14,033 nt of DNA from Lachnospiraceae bacterium (lineage in GTDB: Bacteria > Bacillota_A > Clostridia > Lachnospirales > Lachnospiraceae). The notes below the pieces were generated by a model, which had not been told where the DNA came from, ran no database searches, and saw only the letters and a program-made list of their open reading frames with translations. Shown piece after piece: positions 7,701 to 14,033 of the stretch (position 1 is the first letter of the stretch; each line of letters begins with the position of its first letter). The translations under genes and the position numbers were made by a program. Location of the stretch: contig JAGOGN010000023.1 of assembly GCA_017996675.1 (NCBI GenBank), positions 1 through 14,033 of the forward strand. The letters are read 5' to 3'.

Positions 7701-8352
7701 CATAGGAAAAGGTTTCCGTAAAATAAAATTCTGATTTAATTAAGCTACTTTTTTCATACTTTTCAATACATTTTTGCATGAACTCATCTGGAAACGGATT
7801 TCCCATTACAAAATCATACAATTTTTGAATTTGCTCTTCAATCTGTAAGTCATTTTTTCCTGGAGCATAGCGATCAACATAAGAATAAAAGGATTCCGTT
7901 CCATCTCCATAAGATTTGATCAGAATTTGATCCAGTACATCTTTTTTAATCAGCTCAATTTCTGCTTCTTCTCCAATTCGAAATCCAGGTTCTAGATCCA
8001 GCAAATAAAAATGATGGTCAATGATATTTTTACAAAATCCATGAATCGTTGTAATCTGAGCCTGATGAATTAATGCAATTTGTTTTTCTAAATGTGTATT
8101 TCCTGGATGCAACTCTAATTGATCTTCCAGTGCTTTGATGATACGTTGACGCATTTGAGCCGCTGCAGCTTTTGTAAATGTAACGATGACCATTTCATCT
8201 ATATTACAAGGATGCTCAGAATCCATAATTAATTCAAGAATTCGTGCAACTAAAACAGCTGTCTTTCCAGATCCAGCTGCAGCAGACACCAAAACATTTC
8301 GGTTTCTAATATCAATCACTTTTTGCTGATCGTTTGTCCACTTTAGTCCCAT
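4717..8352 (-). CDS. addA: ATP-dependent helicase/nuclease subunit A (AddA)
   Basis: AddA is the helicase motor and one nuclease of AddAB, which resects double-strand breaks until it meets a Chi site and so prepares 3' ends for RecA. This 1211-residue protein has all UvrD/RecB-type motifs: Walker A AAAGSGKT (24-31), motif Ia VTFTKAAAAQMR (57-68), Walker B IDEYQDSN (393-400), motif III VGDVKQSIYRFR (423-434), motif IV INLHQNFRS (461-469), motif V LMSTHKSKGLEFP (776-788) and motif VI LRILYVALTRAEEKL (850-864). The C-terminal RecB-family nuclease is intact: His1039 in GTAIHRYLE, Asp1146 in QGIMDAYF, Asp1159 and Lys1161 in VDYKTD, and Gln1178...Tyr1182. The start is 3 bases after addB, with the ribosome site inside the last addB codons. 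A promoter for the next genes overlaps its stop. Confidence 0.98.
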   Translation of the reverse strand: MGLKWTNDQQKVIDIRNRNVLVSAAAGSGKTAVLVARILELIMDSEHPCNIDEMVIVTFTKAAAAQMRQRIIKALEDQLELHPGNTHLEKQIALIHQAQITTIHGFCKNIIDHHFYLLDLEPGFRIGEEAEIELIKKDVLDQILIKSYGDGTESFYSYVDRYAPGKNDLQIEEQIQKLYDFVMGNPFPDEFMQKCIEKYEKSSLIKSEFYFTETFSYVMNELKHAKSMILNGLEICSEDVRLDKYAATLQNDLEGIELLCNSTDYPSLSKAAMGHSFAKLGSVRSFEGDENREYVKELRTDIKKFVTNLIENYFFASAERVEEQLARTGEMVKELIFLTNSFATAYKEEKKKRNIIDFNDLEHFALEILVDPITQNPSNAALKLRDQYQYIMIDEYQDSNLVQEIILNSIARSFQEPQNVFMVGDVKQSIYRFRLARPELFMDKYDRYAVDEEGSLAGQRINLHQNFRSRNEVIKLVNMLFSQIMKRDLGGIEYDKNAALVAGASYPNEGETDFTGELILVDQEVEVELASAAQKEGLVIAQTIYRILEEDYVTDAVTKQLRKPRFSDIVVLSRSLSKWAEPVKEVLEEYRIPVYSSLTTGYFSALEIQTMIAMLHLIDNFMQDIPLVTVMTSEMYHFTKEELAQIKAEAPRKFFYQSVLECIQETKTIPDALSNKLTLFFEQIQFYQKQTVFLSIHELIQKILDDTFYLDCVTAMPKGHLRRMNLLMLVEKAKQFENTSYKGVFHFLRYMERLEKYEIDFGTASVAGEGDNVVKLMSTHKSKGLEFPIVIVANLGKNFNLSDKRDTLIVHPTLGVGLADIDSERRIKRETISKNLMKDFLGNENIGEELRILYVALTRAEEKLYLIGGMKKLETFMEKMERKIAFSQDMNYMDRKDAKSPLHWIYPVVCSNPATCKVQIVKPNPEQLLVQMNNHTEEKERQVFQQEPNVQTETKKLFEELNERFLYEYPYTNELELKGKMSVSEIKHHFMEAQYAQEEMELIKPPFLQNDAASPSILPNFAGGIRKENAGAFYGTAIHRYLELLDYSQNAILSNSNQDESIALLKEDIQGKYSAGLLSEEQKDSLLQSVKRILDFCTSDLGLRMCEASQQNKLVREQPFVMGLSPKEAGIDNDSDAKILVQGIMDAYFEENQELTLVDYKTDHVQNEEELVKRYQKQMELYKMALERGTSKSVKQVILYSFSLQKTVLIL

Positions 8353-8355
8353 TTT

Positions 8356-11300
8356 CTACTCCTCCTCCATCTTACGCACAGCCTCAGCGGAATCTAATTT
8401 TTTCAACTGTCGATATGAAAATCCTTCCAGTTTTGAGTCAAACTTACAAATTCCATTATAATCACAGTAATCACATCCTGTTTCGGTTCCGTGAAGAATT
8501 GGCCGTACCTTAATCTCACCATCCTGAATCTTTTGTTGCGATTGATGAATGGTTCGAAGCGTATGTTTTCTGAGTACTTCAATGATTTCATGATCACTCT
8601 CACCGGATAACGAAAGCTCTTTGTCAATTTTTTCTTCTAACTCTGAATCGGTGATTTGATCTTTTACCGGAATCAGTGGATCATCAATTTTGTAATAATA
8701 AATTCCAGTCGGAGCAATTGTTTGATTCGGATATTTTTCCGTCAGTAATTGCTGCGCAAAATGAGCATACACTGCTAATTGCATTTGTAGACCGTAATAC
8801 ACTGCAGAGTAATCCAACTTTTGCGAACCTGATTTATAGTCAATAACACGGTAATCAATTCTTTGTTCCTGCTCCAATAGATCCACTCGATCAATCTTTC
8901 CTGTTAAAATGACCTTATCATCCGCTATCGATTGTCGGATTTGTTCAAATGGTACTTCAAAATAACTTGGAATAAAATTTGATTCTTCGATTTCACGTGC
9001 GATTGTTCGAACCGTGCGGTCAACTAATCGTTTCATCCTTCGAATATCATACTCTTTTCTCGGATTTTCCATTAAGTATTCTGCATTCATTCCGGCTAAT
9101 GTTGTATTTACAAGCTGATCCACTAATTGTTCTTGTTCCTGCCTACTCAAACTTGTATATGCCTGATTCATATCTTTCGAAACTGACCCAAATCGTTCTA
9201 ATGCTTCATGAAGGGCATTTCCTAAATCAATTTGATTAAAATCACCCGTTTCACGCTCTCTCAATCGCAAACCATATTTCAAAAAATGCATACAAGGACA
9301 TTTTTCAAAACTTTCTAACCTACTGACACTATTAAATAGCACCTCTCCATAAAGTGCATTTGCTAATTCCTTATTTAATTTCTCTTCTATATGCTTATAA
9401 TTCAGAGAATCAAGCAATCTATTTGAGACAGCTGCCCACTGATCTTGTGAAATGAACCACTGCAACAGCTTCTTGGATGGGCTATTTGCTTCACGATTCC
9501 CCTCTCCTCCTAAACATACTGCCAAAATATGAAATGCTTGTTTCTGCGTAAAAAGCATCTGTATCCCTGAATACAAGTCAGGTTTCATAATTTTTAAATC
9601 AGGAAATAACTTTCTAAATTGGCTAATGATATGCGATGGCATCATACTAGTTCCGGAAAGTCCAATCGTAGGATAAGACATTATAAGTTGCTCGGATGGC
9701 TTTGTAAATACCATGTATAAATAAAACTGTTGCATATACATCCGTTCCGTAGCTGTTGGAGCCAAAATAATTCCCTTTCTTTCCAAATCCTCTCGCTCTT
9801 GCTGGCTAAAACACAAACTTCCCGTTGTTGCCTTTGGCACAATACCGTCATTTAAACCAATGAAAAATAACGTCTTAATTTTCTCAAATCTGCTTCGCTG
9901 TACATCTCCAACCAGTACATAATCATTTCCAGCAGGAATAGTGCCTATTTTCGTTGTATCAAAAGCAGCATTTAAAATTTGGCTATAATCATCATTTGAC
10001 AATCGCTCATTACCAAGAAGTTCAACCATTCGTTCTAAAATTTCAATTATTTTTTTAGTACTTTGTCGATACTCTTTTTCCTTTACAAATAAACCTTCTG
10101 CAAGGAATTCTTCCGCCATTCGCTCTAATTTACTCTCCAATTGCATTTGAACCAGAAACTCATATAAAACGATCGTTTTCTCTTTTACAGTTTGATTCTT
10201 TTCGGTCATTTTATTTACGAAGGGTTCCATCTGCTCAATAAAACTTAATCTCATTTCTTCAAACATTTCTGGATCTGCTTCTCTTTTAGCATACTCCACC
10301 CAGCTTTTTTTCCACTTTGCTCCAAAAAAAATACGGTATTTGATACAAAAATTTTCCAATTCATCAATACGCTTTCTTTCCCAGCCAAAAAAACCTGTCT
10401 TCAAAAAGCGAAAAACACTTTCGTAGCTATAATTCGATGTTACAATTTCAATTGCACTTTTCACAAATTCCATACCAGCACTAAACGATAATTTCTTCTT
10501 TTCATCGATATAAAATGGGATAGAAAGATTTTGTAGCGCCACTTTCATTAACTCTCCATAGGTTTCCATATCCCCTGTTACGACTGCATAATCCTGATAA
10601 CGTCCCTTATTTTCTCGTACGAGTTTTTCTATCATTGCGGCTACATATTCAGTTTCTTCCTTTGGATCCTTAAATTGTAAAATCTGGATTTTATTTAATT
10701 TGTTTGTATATTTCTGCGATTTATTACGAAATAGATGCTGCTCTAGAAAACGCAACTCATCTGAGTTGCCAAAGCGTCCGTTTTCACCATTTAAAATCAC
10801 GGGATCTTCTAGCATGCAATGAGTCCGCTCCCCAATATTATGTACTTGCTTGATGTATTTTCTACTCATATAAAACAAGTGATGTTTCTCTCCCACTTTT
10901 TTAAAATCATCATTACGATCAATCAGAATAGTGAATAACAACTTCTTTCCTACTCTGGCAAGCTCTTCAACGACTTTTTCCTGAACAGGTGTAAACCCCG
11001 TATATCCTTCGAATACAAACGTCGCATTTTTAAGTTTTGTAGAACGATGAATATTTTGTGCAAAAACATGAAGAAGTTCTTCGTTTGTAATCAGCTTTTC
11101 ACTCATATAATTATGAAACTTGTCAAATATCAAGGTAAGATCTTCAATTTTTGTATAGAGAACAGGATTAGAATTGAAATCCACATTCTCGGTCAAGTTT
11201 TCTGTTTCGATCTGGTATTGTTCAAACTCCGAAATCAGAGATTTGATTTGATCAATATATCCTGGTTTTTCAATATTTTTCGTAAATATTTTTAGTTGAT

Positions 11301-11610
11301 CCTTGCATTCTTGTATGATTTTCTGCAAAAGAAGATTCTTTCCCATATCATCCAATACTTCAATTTGTTGCATTCCCAACTCATCAAATATTCGATATGC
11401 CAATCTGTCAAAGCTGACCACATCAATATTAATAATGCAAGCTTGCTCAGATCCCAGCACAAAATCGCGTTGAGTCTGCATGGTATATTGTTCTGGAACA
11501 ACAATATAAAATGTCTCATTCGGATTTTCTTTCGCCAGTCTTCGAACTTCTTCGTATAAATAAAATGTTTTACCGCTACCCGAATTACCAAGTATGTACT
11601 GAATTGACAT
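8356..11610 (-). CDS. addB: ATP-dependent helicase/nuclease subunit B (AddB)
   Basis: AddB partners AddA; in the studied enzymes it recognises Chi through an inactivated helicase fold and cuts the opposite strand. This copy is 1084 residues, slightly short for the family but complete. Seen: Walker A GNSGSGKT (8-15), helicase-like core, then a RecB-type nuclease domain from about 765: SRLESFEKCPCMHFLKYGL (763-781), GNALHEALE (797-805, His801), GKIDRVD with Asp907, IDYKSG with Asp924 and Lys926, and Gln942/Gln944...Tyr948. Four cysteines for the structural [4Fe-4S] staple are present: Cys771, then Cys1046, Cys1049, Cys1055 (CX2CX5C); Cys773 is an extra. The frame is open 54 codons further up (to 11772), overlapping rpoN, but the ATG at 11610 has AGGAGG six bases ahead and starts right at the family's MSIQYILGNSGSGKT. 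Confidence 0.97.
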   Translation of the reverse strand: MSIQYILGNSGSGKTFYLYEEVRRLAKENPNETFYIVVPEQYTMQTQRDFVLGSEQACIINIDVVSFDRLAYRIFDELGMQQIEVLDDMGKNLLLQKIIQECKDQLKIFTKNIEKPGYIDQIKSLISEFEQYQIETENLTENVDFNSNPVLYTKIEDLTLIFDKFHNYMSEKLITNEELLHVFAQNIHRSTKLKNATFVFEGYTGFTPVQEKVVEELARVGKKLLFTILIDRNDDFKKVGEKHHLFYMSRKYIKQVHNIGERTHCMLEDPVILNGENGRFGNSDELRFLEQHLFRNKSQKYTNKLNKIQILQFKDPKEETEYVAAMIEKLVRENKGRYQDYAVVTGDMETYGELMKVALQNLSIPFYIDEKKKLSFSAGMEFVKSAIEIVTSNYSYESVFRFLKTGFFGWERKRIDELENFCIKYRIFFGAKWKKSWVEYAKREADPEMFEEMRLSFIEQMEPFVNKMTEKNQTVKEKTIVLYEFLVQMQLESKLERMAEEFLAEGLFVKEKEYRQSTKKIIEILERMVELLGNERLSNDDYSQILNAAFDTTKIGTIPAGNDYVLVGDVQRSRFEKIKTLFFIGLNDGIVPKATTGSLCFSQQEREDLERKGIILAPTATERMYMQQFYLYMVFTKPSEQLIMSYPTIGLSGTSMMPSHIISQFRKLFPDLKIMKPDLYSGIQMLFTQKQAFHILAVCLGGEGNREANSPSKKLLQWFISQDQWAAVSNRLLDSLNYKHIEEKLNKELANALYGEVLFNSVSRLESFEKCPCMHFLKYGLRLRERETGDFNQIDLGNALHEALERFGSVSKDMNQAYTSLSRQEQEQLVDQLVNTTLAGMNAEYLMENPRKEYDIRRMKRLVDRTVRTIAREIEESNFIPSYFEVPFEQIRQSIADDKVILTGKIDRVDLLEQEQRIDYRVIDYKSGSQKLDYSAVYYGLQMQLAVYAHFAQQLLTEKYPNQTIAPTGIYYYKIDDPLIPVKDQITDSELEEKIDKELSLSGESDHEIIEVLRKHTLRTIHQSQQKIQDGEIKVRPILHGTETGCDYCDYNGICKFDSKLEGFSYRQLKKLDSAEAVRKMEEE
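8361..8365 (-). promoter_or_regulatory. addA ribosome binding site inside addB coding sequence
   Basis: GGAGG on the minus strand, eight bases before the addA ATG. The same bases encode the terminal Glu-Glu-Glu of AddB, and the addB TAG falls between this site and the ATG. This fits translational coupling that keeps the two subunits in equal amounts. Confidence 0.75.
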
Positions 11611-11616
11611 GTTGTT

Positions 11617-11622
11617 CCTCCT
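11617..11622 (-). promoter_or_regulatory. Ribosome binding site fixing the addB start
   Basis: A perfect AGGAGG on the minus strand, six bases before the ATG at 11610 and immediately after the rpoN stop codon. It rules out the longer open frame that overlaps rpoN. Confidence 0.85.
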
Positions 11623-11623
11623 T

Positions 11624-12898
11624 TTATAGATCCCGTCTTTCAAAACTTGAATACAAACCCATTTCTTTTCTGTATTTGGAGACCGCTCTTCTAGATACCT
11701 GTATTCCCTCTTCCTTGAGCAAATTTGCAATCTGCTCATCTGATAATGGATGAGAACGTCGTTCTCCCTCAATTAATTCTTTAATTCTTTTTTTTACAAC
11801 CATCTGATTAATCAATCCATGTTCTGATTGTATCACTGCATGTGTACAAAAAAAAGACCTCATAGGTTCAATTTTTGCAGGATATTGAAGATATTTACCT
11901 TTAATCGCACGACTCACTGTAGAAACATTGATGTTTAATTTTTCTGCTATATCTGCCATTTTCAGTACTTTCAGTTCTCCTTCATTCTTCATGTAACTTA
12001 GTTGCACCTGAACAATCTGATCTGCAACAGCCAAAATAGTAGTTCTCCTACTTTCGATATTTTTCAATAAAAGTTTTGCTCTTTCATAATGTTTTTTAAA
12101 ATATTCAACCAGTTCTTTGTCTTTTGTTTCTTTCATTAAGCGAAGATAATAATCGCTGATACTATAATCTTCCATCCAACTATCATTCATTTGAATCTGA
12201 TAACCACTCGAATCAAATTCCACAATAATATCTGGTATGATATACTCCGTTGCATCTTTTCCCATTCCAGCAAAGGGACGAGGATTCAGTTTTTCTATTA
12301 AATGAATAATCTCTCTTACTTGAGCGGTAGAAAGACTATACGCACGAGAAATCGTGCTGATTTTACCCTTACCAATCTCATCCAAGTGATTTTCCACAAT
12401 TTTTCTTAATATTTCATTATTTTGATATAGATGCTTAATCTGAATCAACAGACATTCTTTCAGATTTCTGGCAAATACTCCATACGGCTCATATTCCTGC
12501 ATTTCCAATAAAATTTCTTGCGCATTTTCTATCGATATTCCTAATTGTCTTGCGGTATCTTCCATAGACACTGTATAATACCCATCTTCATTCAGACCTT
12601 GCATAAAAAATTGAATTTTCAAAGCATATTCTTTCGAAAAGGTAGTCCAAGGTATTTGTTGTGATAAATAGGATTCTTGTGAAAATTCTTCTACCCTTTC
12701 CATCTGTTCCATCTTTTGTATTGATTTCTCAACTACAAAAGAGCCCTCTTTTCGTTCAAAAAGAGGGTTCTCTAAATATTCACGTGCCATCAGTTCCCCT
12801 AATTCCAGGTTATCCAACGTTAGAATTTCTAATGATTGAATCTGTTGCTGTGAGATTTGCAGTTTTTGTTTCAGTGAGATACTTAAATCAATACTCAT
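11624..12898 (-). CDS. rpoN: RNA polymerase sigma-54 factor (RpoN/SigL)
   Basis: Sigma-54 directs RNA polymerase to -24/-12 promoters (GG...GC) and needs an AAA+ activator to open them. At 424 residues this is full length for a Firmicutes SigL. Region I (about 1-48) is the Gln/Leu-rich activator-responsive part (ISQQQIQSLEILTLDNLEL). Core-binding region: about 70-250, with the hallmark YEPYGVFARNLKECLLIQI (136-154). DNA binding: helix-turn-helix MADIAEKLNINVSTVSRAIKG (314-334) and the RpoN box SRRAVSKYRK (402-411), which reads the -24 element. ATG 12898 follows GGAGG by 4 bases; a TTG at 12916 could add six residues but lacks a better site. It lies 26 bases after prfA and 13 before addB. No activator gene and no clear -24/-12 promoter were seen in the window. 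A terminator-like hairpin lies in codons 43-54. Confidence 0.97.
   Translation of the reverse strand: MSIDLSISLKQKLQISQQQIQSLEILTLDNLELGELMAREYLENPLFERKEGSFVVEKSIQKMEQMERVEEFSQESYLSQQIPWTTFSKEYALKIQFFMQGLNEDGYYTVSMEDTARQLGISIENAQEILLEMQEYEPYGVFARNLKECLLIQIKHLYQNNEILRKIVENHLDEIGKGKISTISRAYSLSTAQVREIIHLIEKLNPRPFAGMGKDATEYIIPDIIVEFDSSGYQIQMNDSWMEDYSISDYYLRLMKETKDKELVEYFKKHYERAKLLLKNIESRRTTILAVADQIVQVQLSYMKNEGELKVLKMADIAEKLNINVSTVSRAIKGKYLQYPAKIEPMRSFFCTHAVIQSEHGLINQMVVKKRIKELIEGERRSHPLSDEQIANLLKEEGIQVSRRAVSKYRKEMGLYSSFERRDL
12737..12771 (-). terminator. Terminator-like hairpin inside the rpoN coding sequence
   Basis: On the minus strand, bases 12771-12759 pair with 12752-12740 across a six-base loop (TGAACG). 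The stem is 12 of 13 base pairs; the one mismatch is A-C at 12768/12743. The core is CCCTCTTTT with AAAAGAGGG. A TTTTGT run follows directly (12740-12735). It encodes residues 43-54 of RpoN, about 130-160 bases into the gene. The shape fits an intrinsic terminator or attenuator, but the U run is short and ribosomes translating rpoN would mask it, so function is uncertain. Confidence 0.4.
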
Positions 12899-12902
12899 CG
12901 TG

Positions 12903-12907
12903 CCTCC
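12903..12907 (-). promoter_or_regulatory. Ribosome binding site fixing the rpoN start
   Basis: GGAGG on the minus strand, four bases before the ATG at 12898. It supports this ATG, the conserved sigma-54 N-terminus (MSIDLSISLKQKL), over the TTG six codons upstream. Confidence 0.7.
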
Positions 12908-12909
12908 AC

Positions 12910-12927
12910 TAACCAATTAAATGGTTA
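12910..12927. repeat. Near-palindrome across the prfA/rpoN junction
   Basis: An 18-base inverted repeat, arms TAACCA and TGGTTA around a six-base AT centre, with 16 of 18 positions symmetric. It includes the prfA stop codon and ends 3 bases from the rpoN ribosome site. It is too AT-rich and short to be a terminator; it could be a weak RNA hairpin near the ribosome site or a protein-binding dyad, or chance. Confidence 0.4.
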
Positions 12928-14004
12928 AAAGATCGTATCATTTAATTTTGCAAGTTTAGCTGCCTGATCTGCCGCTATCAAATTATCCAGAATCTCCTGA
13001 ATGTCACCATTCAAAATTCCATCTAATTTATAAAGTGTTAACTTAATTCTATGATCAGTTACTCTTCCCTGTGGGAAATTATAGGTTCTGATTTTTTCCG
13101 AACGATCTCCGGTTCCAACTTGGCTTTTTCTTGCCTCTGCTTCCGCATCATGTGCTTTTTCCAGTTCCAATTCATATAACTTCGCACGAAGTACCTTTAA
13201 TGCTTTATCTTTGTTCTTTAACTGTGACTTTTCATCCTGACAAGAAATTACGATTCCTGTAGGTAAATGTGTCAAACGAACTGCTGAGTCAGTCGTATTA
13301 ACGCACTGTCCTCCGTTACCAGATGCTCTAAAAACATCAAATTTACAGTCATTCATGTCCAACTCCACATCTACTTCTTCTGCCTCTGGCATAATCGCTA
13401 CAGTTGCTGTTGAAGTGTGGATTCTTCCACCACTTTCCGTTTCTGGAACACGCTGTACACGATGTACTCCGCTCTCATATTTGAGTTTCGAATACGCACC
13501 CTGCCCATTAATCATAAAGACTACTTCTTTCATTCCACCGATTCCACTCTCAGAAGCAGAAATCATTTCTACTTTCCATCTGTTTTCATCTGCAAAATGC
13601 ACATACATACGATATAATTCTGCTGCAAACAAAGCGGCTTCATCTCCGCCTGCTCCCGCTCTAATTTCAACAATAACATTCTTCTCATCATTTGGATCTT
13701 TTGGAAGTAATAATATTTTTAACTTCTGTTCCATTTGCTCAATCATACTTTTGGCGTCTGAAAGCTCTTCTTTCGCCATTTCACGCATCTCGCTGTCCGA
13801 CTCTTCACTCAGCATTGTCAATGCATCGATTTCGTTTTGTTTCGCTTGTTTATATGCTTCATATGCTTCAACGATCGGTGATAGCTCTGCCTGATCTTTC
13901 ATCAGTTTTTGAAATCTTTTCTGATTATCTGTGACGCCAGGTTCACTCAAGTCTCTGAGAATTTCCTCAAAGCGAATTCGTATCGCATCTAATTTATCAA
14001 ACAT
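12925..14004 (-). CDS. prfA: Peptide chain release factor 1 (RF1)
   Basis: RF1 reads UAA and UAG in the ribosomal A site and triggers release of the finished protein. The 359-residue protein is full length and complete. Domain 1 is a charged helical bundle (1-105). The stop-codon reading loop has Pro-Glu-Thr at 187-189 (the PxT motif of RF1, here with Glu as in Bacillus), which separates it from RF2 (SPF). The catalytic GGQ is at 231-233 in [17 protein letters not shown], with Cys after Gln233 where E. coli has His; Gln233 is the site usually methylated by PrmC. AGAGGDEA (116-123) and the C-terminal [15 protein letters not shown] (306-320) are also typical. The ATG has GAGAGG seven bases ahead. 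prmC is not downstream, so it may lie just upstream: a TAG at 14024-14022 could end that gene. Confidence 0.98.
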   Translation of the reverse strand: MFDKLDAIRIRFEEILRDLSEPGVTDNQKRFQKLMKDQAELSPIVEAYEAYKQAKQNEIDALTMLSEESDSEMREMAKEELSDAKSMIEQMEQKLKILLLPKDPNDEKNVIVEIRAGAGGDEAALFAAELYRMYVHFADENRWKVEMISASESGIGGMKEVVFMINGQGAYSKLKYESGVHRVQRVPETESGGRIHTSTATVAIMPEAEEVDVELDMNDCKFDVFRASGNGGQCVNTTDSAVRLTHLPTGIVISCQDEKSQLKNKDKALKVLRAKLYELELEKAHDAEAEARKSQVGTGDRSEKIRTYNFPQGRVTDHRIKLTLYKLDGILNGDIQEILDNLIAADQAAKLAKLNDTIF

Positions 14005-14033
14005 GGTTGTTCCTCTCTTTCCTAGCTCTTTGA

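Noticed and set aside
11624..11655. TATAAA near the rpoN stop as a possible addB promoter
   Set aside because: The best matching -35 at 17 bases is TTCAAG, only three of six consensus bases, so the pair is not convincing.
11611..11772. 54-codon upstream extension of addB overlapping rpoN
   Set aside because: It reads the rpoN 3' end out of frame, and a perfect AGGAGG precedes the inner ATG where the conserved AddB N-terminus begins.
13355..13894. 179-residue open frame on the plus strand
   Set aside because: It lies wholly antisense to prfA, a certain gene, is Ser/Ile-rich as expected from the complement of its codons, and shows no recognised domain.

Overview
The window is a compact, AT-rich stretch of what looks like a Gram-positive Clostridia chromosome, most likely Lachnospiraceae-like. 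The signs are strong AGGAGG-type ribosome binding sites, AddAB instead of RecBCD, a lipoprotein foldase, and RF1 and sigma-54 sequences of clostridial character. The family-level placement is an inference. Every gene I can support lies on the minus strand, so transcription runs from high to low coordinates. There are no rRNA, tRNA, CRISPR, insertion-sequence or phage features, and no gene-free stretch longer than about 55 bases.

In transcription order, the first block (14004 to 4717) holds prfA (release factor 1), rpoN (sigma-54), addB and addA (the two subunits of the double-strand-break repair helicase-nuclease). Gaps are 26, 13 and 3 bases, and addB/addA are translationally coupled. Two hairpin-forming sequences lie early in this block: a dyad across the prfA/rpoN junction, and a terminator-like stem-loop inside the first 54 codons of rpoN. 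They could tune how much of the prfA transcript reaches addBA.

A very good sigma-A promoter (TTTACA, 17 bases, TATAAT) sits exactly on the addA stop codon. It probably starts the second block (4681 to 1): maf (nucleotide pyrophosphatase), a small acidic protein, a PpiC/PrsA-like lipoprotein, a four-helix membrane protein with a four-cysteine tail, a MATE efflux transporter, and the truncated start of a CorA-type metal transporter. The acidic protein, foldase, membrane protein and MATE genes are joined by stop/start junctions of 2 bases or less or by overlap, so they are probably made in a coupled way. Their products would mostly act at or across the membrane.

I see no clear new multi-gene system here. 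The items most worth a second look are the promoter inside the addA end, the terminator-like hairpin inside rpoN, the placement of rpoN between prfA and addBA, the lipoprotein foldase that seems to have lost a parvulin active-site histidine, and the uncharacterised membrane protein with a symmetric CX5CX2CX5C tail.
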